Assembly (NCBI RefSeq): GCF_027853965.1
Contig: NZ_JAQGLB010000008.1
Span: forward strand, 124,001-188,000
Direction: 5' to 3'
Source of the DNA: Saccharopolyspora indica
Lineage (GTDB): Bacteria; Actinomycetota; Actinomycetes; Mycobacteriales; Pseudonocardiaceae
DNA: 64,000 nucleotides
The notes below the pieces were generated by a model. That model searched no databases. It saw only the letters and a list, made by a program, of their open reading frames with translations, and was not told where the DNA came from. This document shows positions 35,701-43,770 of this stretch, piece after piece; position 1 is the first letter of the stretch, and each line of letters opens with the position of its first letter. The translations under genes were made by a program, and so were the position numbers.

Positions 35701-36045
35701 GCGTGGGCCGATCGCACCCCGCACCGCGTCGAGGTGCCGTTCGAGACCCAGGTGGAGGGAATCGTCCTGCGCGGCCGGATGGACGCGGTGTTCCGCGACC
35801 CCGACGGCGGCTGGACCGTGGTGGACTGGAAGACCGGCGCGGTGCCCGGCGGCGACCAGGTGCCCGCGCTGTCGGTGCAGCTGGCGGCCTACCGGCTGGC
35901 CTGGGCGGAACTGTCCCGCACCCCGCTGGAGAAGGTGCGCGCGGCGTTCCACTACGTCCGCCACGACCACACCCTGCGCCCGGCGGACCTCCTCGACGCC
36001 GCCGGCATCCGCGAGCTCATCACCGCGGTTCCCGCAGCGGGGTGA
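32782..36045 (+). CDS. adnB: AdnB-like helicase-nuclease subunit
   Basis: Partner of AdnA, 1087 residues. The motor has consensus motifs: Walker A AGAGAGKTET, LTFTRKAARQL, Walker B VLLDEYQDTGH, GDPAQAIYGWRGA, and the motif V-VI region [12 protein letters not shown] with VAVTRSERTLLL. The nuclease domain shows GRMDAVFRD, VVDWKTG and QLAAYRLAW. The GTG overlaps the adnA stop codon. In mycobacteria AdnB is the main motor of the heterodimer; both subunits carry a nuclease. Confidence 0.9.
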   Translation: MSEARPRVSPHRIAQALGLHPPTPEQAAVIAAPAEPALVVAGAGAGKTETMAARVVWLVANQLVTPEQVLGLTFTRKAARQLADRVRARLRRLAGSGLLDEVDPSGQLRSAVLTEDPTVLTYHAYAGRIVGEHGLRVPVEPGARLLSETASWQLAHRVVATWTEDLDTDKVPATVTGYVLSLAGELAEHLVRPGELRDHAERLSEVIENAPRAKGQRANLPQELVKVVAAQQLRVALLPLVEEYAQSKRREGAMDFADQMSLAALLAAEHPEVVEGERARYGAVLLDEYQDTGHAQRVLLRSLFGQGTPLPVTSVGDPAQAIYGWRGASAANLPRFTTDFPRVEDGRKAPARRYGLLTSFRNPEEVLKLANAVSEPLRSTGLEVDELRAREGAAPGDIRLALAGDVREELDWLADQIAARWHAAVDDGDQPPTTAVLVRRRADMADIAAVLRERGLPVEVVGLGGLLDEAEVRDLVSALRVLVDPLAGTAAMRLLTGSRWRIGAADLAALWERARELGAQAFTEPASDDPSAVVTAALPGENAEQAGLVDALDDPGHAARYSATGYQRIRRLGGELANLRRRLDQPLPELVADVERTLLLDIESIARAVGPGRIHLDAFADVVTSFALTSPSATLPALLDYLSAAERAEDGLEPGEVEVAEDRVQVLTVHAAKGLEWQVVAVPHLVNEVFPGKRKSSSWLRSVTALPAELRGDAQDLPQLDLGRLSGMDRKEITEALGIHDEEFEERRIAEERRLLYVAVTRSERTLLLSGHWWGENGDRPKGPSVFLRELAAVLDDSGVGVLDRLAPEPAEDDANPLAEAVRSAEWPVDPLGPRRAAVTEGADMVRAALSDVDSLEPDDEDEDGWARDVDVLLAERAAAAQRREQVRLPDHLSVSQLVELAGDTDGLARRLRRPLPFPPNPMTRRGTAFHAWLEHRFTSSALLEYDELPGAADDSAPLQEDLAELQEAFLAGAWADRTPHRVEVPFETQVEGIVLRGRMDAVFRDPDGGWTVVDWKTGAVPGGDQVPALSVQLAAYRLAWAELSRTPLEKVRAAFHYVRHDHTLRPADLLDAAGIRELITAVPAAG

Positions 36046-36115
36046 TCCAATCGCCATGACACGTTCGGGTGGCGGAGCTTGAGATGGCGCGCCGCGGCGG
36101 AACAGTATGCCCGCG

Positions 36116-36724
36116 ATGAACACGCACTGGAAGCTCAGCGCCCCACCGGAATCCGAAGTGCACGTGGACGCCGACGTGCTCGCGATGCGCGCCCCGCTGG
36201 TGCGGGTGCACCGCGACAAGGCGGGCACCTGGTCCTTCGACGGCCCCGGCCGATCCCCGCGCCCGTCGAAGAAGACGTTGCTCAGCGCCGTCGTCGGTGC
36301 CTGGCCGCACGTCGCCGCGCTGTCCGACCTGGGCATCGGCGCCGCGGCGGTGTGGTCGTGGAAGCAGCACGGCTGGGCGGGCGAGTCCCCGTGCGAGTGC
36401 GGTTCCTGCGACCAGCCGGTGGCCGCGGACATCGACCGCCACAGCTGGCCCGAAGAGCTCCAGCCGCACACCATCCTGAGCGTCGAGCAGGTCGCGCTGT
36501 CCGGTCAGAGCGCGCTCACCGACATCATCTCCACGCCCGGCGGAGTCGCCCTCCTCGGCCCGGGCGAGCACCGCCGCACCGCGGACCTGATGACCCCGGT
36601 GGCCCTGGCCAACGTGATCCGCCGCTGGCCGCACACCATGCAGGCCCTGCGGATGCTGAAGGAAGGCCACGGCATGCGCTGGAGCCAGGAAGGGCTGAAC
36701 TGGCACGAATACGCGCTGGCCTGA
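36116..36724 (+). CDS. Conserved actinobacterial protein of unknown function
   Basis: A 202-residue soluble protein. It has a cysteine cluster (CECGSC) followed by DIDRHSWPEELQPHTIL, and a C-terminal helical part ending KEGHGMRWSQEGLNWHEYALA. No catalytic motif is recognised. ATG 36116 is favoured over ATG 36107 because CAGTAT ends 7 nt before it and no ribosome site exists. It converges with the next gene, only seven bases between the stops. Confidence 0.72.
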   Translation: MNTHWKLSAPPESEVHVDADVLAMRAPLVRVHRDKAGTWSFDGPGRSPRPSKKTLLSAVVGAWPHVAALSDLGIGAAAVWSWKQHGWAGESPCECGSCDQPVAADIDRHSWPEELQPHTILSVEQVALSGQSALTDIISTPGGVALLGPGEHRRTADLMTPVALANVIRRWPHTMQALRMLKEGHGMRWSQEGLNWHEYALA

Positions 36725-36731
36725 GCTGCGA

Positions 36732-37259
36732 TCAGGCGTTCTCGGTGAGCTGGGGGAGTTCGAGGAGCCGGGAGTAGAGGACCTCCAGGAGCCAGCGTCC
36801 GAAGAGGGACGAGCCGAACTCCGCCGTGCGGTCCTCCGGGGCGAGCACCAGCTCGGCCGGGTTGTCGGGGGCGGCGTTGACCACGCCCACGCCGTAGTAG
36901 TCGAGTTCGAGCATGCGCAGCGGGCGGTACGGCTGGTTCGACGGGAGGACCACGGCGCACGGCGCCAGCGTCAGCAGCGTTCCGCACGCGCGCAGCGCGA
37001 ACCGCGGGTGGGCCACCGGGACCAGGGCGCCGAGCAGGTCCACCGCGGGCACCGGCACGTGGTCGTGCGTGCTGGGCTCGGACCAGGACCGGAACCAGGC
37101 AGGGTTGAGCTCGGGCGCCCAACCGTGGCGACTTCGCCACTGGTGGACGTCCTGGCGGATGCGCACCACGGCGGCGAACTTCGCGCCGAGGACTTCCACG
37201 TCCGGGATCAGCTGGCCGTTCCACCCCAGGGCGCGGGCCGCGTGCTGAAGCTGCTGCAC
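36732..37259 (-). CDS. Hypothetical protein
   Basis: A 175-residue protein, soluble, with several tryptophan/proline-rich patches (HGWAPELNPAWFRSW) and a C-terminal segment FGRWLLEVLYSRLLELPQL. No family recognised. GTG 37259 follows TACCAT by 6 nt on the minus strand, the leaderless layout common in this window. It lies between adnB and the potassium-channel gene, where M. tuberculosis has no obvious equivalent. Confidence 0.65.
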   Translation of the reverse strand: MQQLQHAARALGWNGQLIPDVEVLGAKFAAVVRIRQDVHQWRSRHGWAPELNPAWFRSWSEPSTHDHVPVPAVDLLGALVPVAHPRFALRACGTLLTLAPCAVVLPSNQPYRPLRMLELDYYGVGVVNAAPDNPAELVLAPEDRTAEFGSSLFGRWLLEVLYSRLLELPQLTENA

Positions 37260-37418
37260 TTCTGCATGGTAGAACGCCGACCCCCCGATTCGGGGACAGG
37301 TCTTCCGCTCGGCAGGAGAAGACTTCGATCCCGCGCCGGGGTGCCGGACCCCGGTCGGCTTGCGCGCGGGGTTACTGTTCTGCGCCGTGAGTTGTCGCGG
37401 AGTCGGGGGGCACGGTTC

Positions 37419-38522
37419 ATGATGCGGCGAGGTCCCAAGTCGCTGGCGCAGCCGTTCATCGGCAGGCGGGCCGACAAGGACGAGCTGACCAGCCGGCCGG
37501 ACCACGCGCTGGTCGGCGTGATCCGGATGCCCGGCAGCGTGATCAGCCCGGTCCGCTCGATCACCCGCCGCATCATCGGCGCCAGCCTCGCGCTGGCGGC
37601 CACGGTGCTGCTGGTCTACTTCGACCGCGACGGCTACCAGGACAACAACGCGGGCGACGGGCTCAGCCTGCTCGACGCCGTCTACTACGCGACGGTGACG
37701 CTGTCCACCACCGGCTACGGCGACATCACCCCGGTCAGCGATTCGGCCCGGCTGGTGAACGTGCTGGTCATCACCCCGCTGCGGGTGCTGTTCCTGATCG
37801 TGCTGGTCGGTACCACACTGGAAGTGCTCACCGAGCGCTCGCGACAGGCGTTCAAGATCCAACGCTGGAGGTCCAAGGTGCGCGACCACGTGGTCGTCGT
37901 CGGATACGGAACCAAGGGCCGGTCGGCGGTCACCGCACTGCTCGGCGAAGGCGCCGAACCCGGCCGCATCGTGGTGGTCGACACCAACCACACCGCGCTG
38001 GAGGCGGCTTCCGCGCAGGGGCTGGTCACGGTCAACGGTTCCGGCACCCGCTCCGACGTGCTGAGGGTCGCGGGTGCGACGCGAGCGCGGGCCATCGTGG
38101 TGGCCCCGGCCCGCGACGACACCGCGGTGCTGGTCACCCTGACCGCGCGCGAGCTCGCGCCGAAGGCGCAGATCGTCGCGGCGGTGCGGGAGGCCGAGAA
38201 CGTCCACCTGCTGCGGCAGTCCGGTGCGGACTCCGTGGTGGTCTCCAGCGAGACCTCCGGGCGCCTGCTCGGCATGGCGACCTCCACGCCGTCCGTGGTG
38301 GAGATGTTCGAGGACCTGCTCACCCCGGACGCCGGGCTGGCGATCGCCGAGCGGGAGGTCGAGGAGCAGGAGATCGGCGGCTCACCGCGGCACCTGTCGG
38401 ACATAGTGCTCGGCGTGGTCCGCGAAGGGCACCTGTACCGGGTGGACGCACCGGAGGCCGACGCCATCGAATCCGGCGACCGCCTGCTCTACGTGAAGAA
38501 GGTGACCCCGGCCGAGCCGTGA
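37419..38522 (+). CDS. Potassium channel protein with RCK domain (Rv3200c-like)
   Basis: Two-helix potassium channel of 367 residues. A cytoplasmic N-terminus precedes the first helix (about 53-68), the pore helix and the selectivity filter TTGYGD (97-102), and the second helix (112-132). A TrkA-N/RCK domain follows with VGYGTKG (161-167) for nucleotide binding, and a small C-terminal domain. A G-rich ribosome site lies before ATG 37419; ATG 37422 is also possible. Position after adnB matches Rv3200c. Confidence 0.88.
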   Translation: MMRRGPKSLAQPFIGRRADKDELTSRPDHALVGVIRMPGSVISPVRSITRRIIGASLALAATVLLVYFDRDGYQDNNAGDGLSLLDAVYYATVTLSTTGYGDITPVSDSARLVNVLVITPLRVLFLIVLVGTTLEVLTERSRQAFKIQRWRSKVRDHVVVVGYGTKGRSAVTALLGEGAEPGRIVVVDTNHTALEAASAQGLVTVNGSGTRSDVLRVAGATRARAIVVAPARDDTAVLVTLTARELAPKAQIVAAVREAENVHLLRQSGADSVVVSSETSGRLLGMATSTPSVVEMFEDLLTPDAGLAIAEREVEEQEIGGSPRHLSDIVLGVVREGHLYRVDAPEADAIESGDRLLYVKKVTPAEP

Positions 38523-38578
38523 TCCGGTCGCGCGGTCGGTGATCCCGCTACTTCCGCGATCCTGGCACTATCGGTGTC

Positions 38579-39007
38579 GTGGGTAGGCAACGAGGTTCGG
38601 CGTCGGTCGCGCCGATCCTGCTCGTCCTCGGCCTGCTCGGCGTCGTCCTGGCCGGAGCGGCGGTTTGGCCGCTGGTGGCAGCGGCCGACCGGGGACGCGC
38701 GCAGCTGCGCCCGGCGACGGCGACCGTGGTGGAGTCGCGCCCGTGCGGCGGCGCGGCGGCGGGCGACCTGGTCGAGGTCGAGATCGGCGGCGAACTCCAC
38801 CGCGCGCGGTTCGACGGCTGCGGGCACAGCCGCGGTCAGCAGCTGCCGGTGCTGGTCCCGGCCCGGGCGACCGGGGAACTCGTGGTCCGCCCGGCCACCG
38901 CGAACGACTCCCAGCTCGACGAGCTCGCCGAACGCGCCAACTGGATCCTGCTCACCCTCGCCGGAGTCGCAGGCGGCGGCTACGCCCTGATGCTCGGCAG
39001 ACGCTGA
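38579..39007 (+). CDS. Small membrane protein with two helices flanking an extracytoplasmic domain
   Basis: A 142-residue protein: one membrane helix near residues 12-36, an exported beta-rich domain with two cysteines (CGGAAAGDLVEVEIGG, GCGHSRGQQLPV), and a second helix near the C-terminus. CACTAT ends 7 nt before the GTG (leaderless). It converges with the YpfJ-type peptidase gene. No family recognised. Confidence 0.72.
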   Translation: MGRQRGSASVAPILLVLGLLGVVLAGAAVWPLVAAADRGRAQLRPATATVVESRPCGGAAAGDLVEVEIGGELHRARFDGCGHSRGQQLPVLVPARATGELVVRPATANDSQLDELAERANWILLTLAGVAGGGYALMLGRR

Positions 39008-39025
39008 CGCGAAGTTCGGTGGAGC

Positions 39026-40243
39026 TCAGCTGACGTCGGAGGCGTCGGCCATCCAGGTGTTGCACTGGGTGATCTCGTTCTTGTAGAAGCCCTGGTCGAC
39101 CCACGCGTTGTTGTTCTTCGTGGTGCCGTGGTCGCGGACGTTGGAGTGCTCGTCGCCGCGGCCGCGGGAGTCGTACAGCGCCGGGAAGATGTAGTCGTTG
39201 CTGACCCCGCCGTTCTGCAGCGCGGCCAGCGTCATCCCGCCGAAGCAGGTCGCCTGCAACTCCGAACGCCGGGTCAGCTCCAGCCCGCTCGGGGTGTCCC
39301 GGCCGCCCGCGTCGTAGGCGGCGTCGCCGAAGGCCGTGCTGATCCCGGACATGCCCTGCACCGCGTGGCCGAACTCGTGCGCGAACTGGCCCAGGTACGC
39401 GCCCGGCTCGCTGAGCTGCTCCTTCTCGGCGTAGTACCGCGCGGTCATGTAGATCGTGTGGCTGCCCGGGCAGTACATCGCGGTCTGGTTCCACTTCCGC
39501 GTGCCGCAAGGGGTTTCGAAGTCGCTGCCGCTGGTGACCACCTTCGGCGTGCGGACCGGCAGGTCGGCCTCCTCCAGCAGCGGCCGCCACGCCTCCACCA
39601 GGCACGGCAGGGCGGCCTGGTAGAAGCGGTCCTGCGACTCGACGTCGGTGCGGAAGGTGGGCAGGTTGCACGGGGTGTTCACCGCGCCGTTGTCCTGGAT
39701 GTTGATCGGGTGATCGCCGAGCCGCGCCACCGGCTGGATCTGCGTCGAGTCGTCGTAGCCGCTGGTCTCCGAGGTGGTGCTCGACGTCGTCGACGAGCTG
39801 GTGGTGCGCGAGGTCGAGGTGCGGGTGCTGGACGAGCCGGCCTCGCTGCTGGTGGGGCTGCTGTCGTAGTCCGAGGCGCGATCGGAGGTGATCGCCGAGG
39901 CCATCGCGCCGACCAGGGTGATGCCGCACAGCGTCACGCCGACCAGCACCAGCGCGATGATCACACCGCCGTTCCCCTTGCGCTTCGGCGGCCGCATGGG
40001 CGGCATCGGCGGCGGTGGGCCGTGCGGAGCCGCGCCGCGCGGCGGCATCGGAGGTGGCGGGCCCATCGGCCGGGGACCGGAAACCGGCCGGACACCGGGC
40101 GGGGGTAACGGCGGCCGCTGCGGGCCGGGAACCGGTGGCGGTTGCGCCCCGCGCGGGCGCGGGTGAGCACCGCGAGGTTGCTGCGGCGGCCACGGCTGCT
40201 GTGGCGGCTGCGGGCCGTGCGGCGGCCGAGGCGGCTGGGTCAT
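39026..40243 (-). CDS. YpfJ-type neutral zinc metallopeptidase
   Basis: Protein of 405 residues. A proline-rich cytoplasmic N-terminus of about 85 residues is followed by one membrane helix (GVIIALVLVGVTLCGITLVG), a Ser/Thr-rich linker, and an exported domain with the zinc motif HEFGH. Surrounding segments (YCPGSHTIYM, FGDAAYDAGG, RRSELQATCFGG, FYKNEITQCNTW) fit the putative neutral zinc peptidase family. GAGGAAG precedes ATG 40243. Substrates unknown. Confidence 0.87.
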   Translation of the reverse strand: MTQPPRPPHGPQPPQQPWPPQQPRGAHPRPRGAQPPPVPGPQRPPLPPPGVRPVSGPRPMGPPPPMPPRGAAPHGPPPPMPPMRPPKRKGNGGVIIALVLVGVTLCGITLVGAMASAITSDRASDYDSSPTSSEAGSSSTRTSTSRTTSSSTTSSTTSETSGYDDSTQIQPVARLGDHPINIQDNGAVNTPCNLPTFRTDVESQDRFYQAALPCLVEAWRPLLEEADLPVRTPKVVTSGSDFETPCGTRKWNQTAMYCPGSHTIYMTARYYAEKEQLSEPGAYLGQFAHEFGHAVQGMSGISTAFGDAAYDAGGRDTPSGLELTRRSELQATCFGGMTLAALQNGGVSNDYIFPALYDSRGRGDEHSNVRDHGTTKNNNAWVDQGFYKNEITQCNTWMADASDVS

Positions 40244-40387
40244 GCGGTCTTCCTCGCGGTGTGTCGAATGTGGACGATCGAGCGGAGTTCGGCGGTCCGC
40301 CACCGGGCCGTGCGCTCCCCAACTTCCTCGAATCGATCTCGCCGGTTGCGGACCAGAGAATAACTTCGGGCCGCTATCGTTCGGGCC

Positions 40388-42004
40388 GTGTTGACCAAAC
40401 GGGGACTGCTGATCGCGCTGGCCGCGCTGCTGCTGGGCGCGCCGACCGCGGCCGCTGCGCAGGAAGAACCGGTCGACGCGCTGCCCGGCGAGGTGGCCAG
40501 TGAGGTGCACCTCAAGCTGGAGCGCGACGGGCTGGTGTCGGTCACCGAGCAGATCGTCGTACCTCCTGGTCAGCCGGTGACGCGCACCACGCCGCTGCGC
40601 CAGTCCAGCGGCCCGGGGGAGGACCGGGTGTTCACCGTCTCCGACGCGTCGGTGGACGGCGGCGAAGTGCACGTCGGCGCCGACGACGTGCGCGTGACCC
40701 TGCAACCCGGGGTCTCGACGCTGAAGTACGTGGTGCGCGGCGCCGTGGCCGACGCGGGCGACCTGCAGGACGTGCGCTGGCAGGTGTCCGGCGGCTGGAA
40801 CGTGCCGGTGGGCCGCATCGAGGTCTCGCTGCTGTCGCCGAAGGTCCCGCAGGCGATCATGTGCCTGGCCGGCCCGCTGGGCAGCGAGCACCGCTGCGAC
40901 CAGTTCGAGATCTCCCACACGCAGGAGATGCGGGCGATGACCTACGGGCTCGCACCCGGCGACCGCATGGACATCACGTTCCAGCTGCCCGCGGGCACGG
41001 TCCCGGCGACGGCGGTGACCGAGGAGTACTTCAGCCTGGCGAAGGCGTTCTCGCTGACGCCGGGAACCGGCGTGGGCCTGGCGGCCATCGGACTGGTCCT
41101 GATCGGCGGCCTCGGCCTGGTCTGGTACGCCCGCGGCCGGGACGTCCGCGCGTACGGCGAGGACGTCGGCCGCGTCGAGGTGCTGATGACCGATTCGCGC
41201 GGCGGCGTCACCTTCGCCTCCCCGGACGGCGTGCTGCCCGGCCAGATCGGTGCGGTGGTCGACGAGCGGGTCGACCCGGTGGACGTGACGGCCACCGTGA
41301 TCGACCTGGCGGTCCGCAACTACCTGTGGATCGAGGAACTGCCCGGCCAGGACTGGCGGATCGTCCGGATCAACCCGGCGGACGACGCCCTGCGGCCCTT
41401 CGAGCGCGCGGTGCACGACCTGCTGGTCGGCGAAGCGGCGGAGGTCCGCCTGTCCCAGCTGCGCGGCCTGGACCTGTCCCGGGTGCGCGACGCGCTGTAC
41501 GCGGACGTGGTGGACAAGGAGTGGTTCGCCCGCCGCCCGGACGCGGACCGGAACCTGTTCTGGTGGAGCGGAATCGGCGTCGCGATCGGCGGTGCGGCGC
41601 TCACCGCGGCCCTGGCGCTGACGACCTCCGTCGCCCTGCTCGGCCTGGGTGTGGTGCTCGGCGGCGTCGCGATGGTGGCCAGTGCCCGCCTGATGCCCGC
41701 CCGAACGCGCCGCGGCAGCGCGCTGGTGATGCAGGTCAGGGGCCTGCGCGGCTACCTCCACGAGGTCTCGGCGAACTCACTGCCCGCGGCGGACCGCGAA
41801 ACGGTGTTCTCCCGCTCCCTGCCGTACGCGCTGGTCCTCGGCGAAACGGACCGCTGGCTGGCGGAATTCGCCGAACTCGACCCGGCCGCCGACGGAACCC
41901 CCGGTCTGTACTGGTACGCAGCCCCCCAAACCCCGAACCTGCAGAACTTCCGCCTGGCCTTCCCGAACCTGACCGAAAAGCTCAACACAGCCCTGAAGAG
42001 CTGA
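40388..42004 (+). CDS. DUF2207 membrane protein
   Basis: Protein of 538 residues with an N-terminal signal peptide, a beta-rich exported domain (DUF2207 pattern, e.g. LERDGLVSVTEQIVV), a membrane helix near residue 230, a cytoplasmic domain, two further helices and a C-terminal soluble part ending in a conserved-looking FAELDPAADGTPGLYWYA. TATCGT ends 7 nt before the GTG, a clear leaderless promoter. It is divergent from the YpfJ-type gene. Function unknown. Confidence 0.83.
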   Translation: MLTKRGLLIALAALLLGAPTAAAAQEEPVDALPGEVASEVHLKLERDGLVSVTEQIVVPPGQPVTRTTPLRQSSGPGEDRVFTVSDASVDGGEVHVGADDVRVTLQPGVSTLKYVVRGAVADAGDLQDVRWQVSGGWNVPVGRIEVSLLSPKVPQAIMCLAGPLGSEHRCDQFEISHTQEMRAMTYGLAPGDRMDITFQLPAGTVPATAVTEEYFSLAKAFSLTPGTGVGLAAIGLVLIGGLGLVWYARGRDVRAYGEDVGRVEVLMTDSRGGVTFASPDGVLPGQIGAVVDERVDPVDVTATVIDLAVRNYLWIEELPGQDWRIVRINPADDALRPFERAVHDLLVGEAAEVRLSQLRGLDLSRVRDALYADVVDKEWFARRPDADRNLFWWSGIGVAIGGAALTAALALTTSVALLGLGVVLGGVAMVASARLMPARTRRGSALVMQVRGLRGYLHEVSANSLPAADRETVFSRSLPYALVLGETDRWLAEFAELDPAADGTPGLYWYAAPQTPNLQNFRLAFPNLTEKLNTALKS

Positions 42005-42051
42005 GCCCGGAGCAGTTGGCGAACGTCGATCGACCTGAGGTGAGGTATTCA

Positions 42052-42591
42052 GTGCTGAGTCTTGTTCGGTCCGTTGTCGTCCTGACCGCTGGCGTTGCGC
42101 TCGTCGGGGTGTCCGCGTGCGGCACCAGTGGCGATTCGGCCCGAAATGTGGGCTCCGAGGAATCGACGGAGCGGGTCGGTGGGGCTGCGCTGGAGCAGTT
42201 CGACCCGTGCACGTTCTTCAATCCCGATGAGCTCAGCTCGTGGGGATTGCAGACCGAGGCAGCGGAGTTCACGCCGGTGAGCTTCGAGCCGGGATGCCGA
42301 TGGCAGGGCGGGCAGATGGGGCTCGTGCTCCAGAAGAACGTCGAGGAGACCGTGGCTTCGTACGAGAAGAACGGCAACTGGGAGCGGTACGACAAGCAGT
42401 CCGTGGGCGGACGCTCCGGTGTGGTGGCGAACGTTCCGAGTGGCGGCGCCACCGGCGGCTGCAACGTGCTCGTCGACACTGGCGGCGGCGTCGTCATCTA
42501 CGGAGTGTCCGGCCGCCTCGCCGACTCGGTGGATGCTTGTGCCGAAGCGGAGAAGATCGCTGCTGCGACCGCTCCGCGGCTGCCGAAGTAA
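42052..42591 (+). CDS. DUF3558 family lipoprotein, first copy
   Basis: Lipoprotein of 179 residues: signal peptide with lipobox VSAC, then a DUF3558-type domain (FDPCTFFNPDELSSWGL, GCRWQ, conserved cysteine pairs). GTG 42052 follows GAGGTGAGG. It opens a set of genes typical of type VII secretion neighbourhoods and is paralogous to the lipoprotein at 43219. Role unknown; an envelope-side accessory is plausible. Confidence 0.8.
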   Translation: MLSLVRSVVVLTAGVALVGVSACGTSGDSARNVGSEESTERVGGAALEQFDPCTFFNPDELSSWGLQTEAAEFTPVSFEPGCRWQGGQMGLVLQKNVEETVASYEKNGNWERYDKQSVGGRSGVVANVPSGGATGGCNVLVDTGGGVVIYGVSGRLADSVDACAEAEKIAAATAPRLPK

Positions 42592-42733
42592 CGGTTGTAG
42601 AGCGAAGAACTCTCCGAGCTGATCTCGCGCCTGTCCGGCGGAGCCCGCGTTACACCTCGCGGCGAGCTGTGACGACTCTGTGATGTGCGGCCGAACGGTT
42701 GATGCTGATCGGCAACAATGCTGGTGGGAACCG

Positions 42734-42762
42734 TTCCGGCCCGGCGTGCGTCAAGCTAGAGT
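42734..42762 (+). promoter_or_regulatory. Promoter of the type VII substrate operon
   Basis: TTCCGG (42734-42739) and TAGAGT (42757-42762) are 17 nt apart. Transcription should start near 42770, giving a short leader to the ATG at 42809, which has its own GAGGGG ribosome site. Confidence 0.5.
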
Positions 42763-42808
42763 AGCCACGTTTTCGTGGGGGATGTCGCAGAGTCCAGAGG
42801 GGTCTGGG

Positions 42809-43219
42809 ATGGCAAACGCAGACAGTGCAGGCTTCGCTGGGGCAGCCGAGGGGATCAAGGCCGTCGCCGCGCAGACGCAGTGGGTGAACCAGCAGGTCGG
42901 GTCAGGGATGCTCGCCCTGGATCCCGATGCGGCGGAGAAAGCCGCCAAGCACTGCGAGGACGAGATCCGCGAGTTGCAGCAGCTGATCCGTAGAAGCGAT
43001 CAGATCACGCGGCTCACGGGGCTCGGTGACTATCCGGACGGGCGCGACCTGACCCAACGTTTCGTCGACAAGGCTACGACCTCGGAATCCGGGGCAGTGG
43101 ATCTGGTTCGACAGATGCAGGACGAGTTGCAGAAGATGGCGGAGGCCTACCGGGCTGCTGCCAAGGACTACCGTGCCATCGACGAACAGCACGCCCAAGA
43201 CATTCAGCGAGGTATGTAG
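42809..43219 (+). CDS. Small helical type VII secretion-associated protein with YxxxD motif
   Basis: A 136-residue, mostly helical protein without signal peptide. Near the C-terminus it carries YRAID, a YxxxD/E motif like the export signal of ESX substrates. ATG 42809 is chosen for its GAGGGG ribosome site; ATG 42782 is in frame but poorly spaced. Its stop codon overlaps the GTG of the next lipoprotein gene. It resembles small ESX-associated proteins of Pseudonocardiaceae, though without a clear WxG turn. Confidence 0.68.
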   Translation: MANADSAGFAGAAEGIKAVAAQTQWVNQQVGSGMLALDPDAAEKAAKHCEDEIRELQQLIRRSDQITRLTGLGDYPDGRDLTQRFVDKATTSESGAVDLVRQMQDELQKMAEAYRAAAKDYRAIDEQHAQDIQRGM

Positions 43220-43752
43220 TGAGCTTGTACTCCCGCTCCTTGATCGTCGCGACCGCAGGTCTGGCACTGGTCGGGCTGTCGGCCTGTTCCGGTGGGTCGA
43301 CCGGAGGCGGTCAGCAGCCGGAGACCTCCGCAGCCCAGAGTTCGGGTCTGGCTGACTTCGACGTCTGCAACTTCTTCACCGCAGAAGATCTGTCTGCTTT
43401 CGGCGTGCAAGGCCCGGGCGAGCCGGACAGCACTATCGATACTGAGCCGGGGTGCAACTTCCGAGGTGACATCAAGGACGTCACGCTCTACAAAGTTCCC
43501 GACACCGCGTTCGACGCCTACACGAAGCAGGGCAATTTCGGCTCGCTGGAGCCGTACGAGGTCAACGGCAGGAAAGCGGCGAACGGTGTGACCAAGGGGT
43601 CGGAGGGGCAAGGCATTTGCTCCGCGTTCCTTGATGCTGGAGGCGGCACGGTCATCGTGACGGTGACGGGCTTGATGAGGGATTCGGTCGCTGATCCGTG
43701 CGGCGAGGCGGAGAAGGTCGCGCGGCAGATCGAGCCGAGACTTCCTGAGTGA
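43219..43752 (+). CDS. DUF3558 family lipoprotein, second copy
   Basis: Lipoprotein of 177 residues with lipobox LSAC after a hydrophobic signal, and a DUF3558-like domain (FDVCNFFTAEDLSAFGV, EPGCNFRG, late Cys in DPCGEAEKV). It is paralogous to the lipoprotein at 42052. Translational coupling to the YxxxD protein (TAG/GTG overlap) suggests the two work together. Confidence 0.8.
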   Translation: MSLYSRSLIVATAGLALVGLSACSGGSTGGGQQPETSAAQSSGLADFDVCNFFTAEDLSAFGVQGPGEPDSTIDTEPGCNFRGDIKDVTLYKVPDTAFDAYTKQGNFGSLEPYEVNGRKAANGVTKGSEGQGICSAFLDAGGGTVIVTVTGLMRDSVADPCGEAEKVARQIEPRLPE

Positions 43753-43770
43753 TAGGAGCTAGGGGGAGTC

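Noticed and set aside
39026-41761. Very long minus-strand frame covering DUF2207 and the YpfJ-type gene
   Set aside because: Only the part below 40243 has real motifs (membrane anchor, HEFGH); the rest is antisense of the DUF2207 gene.
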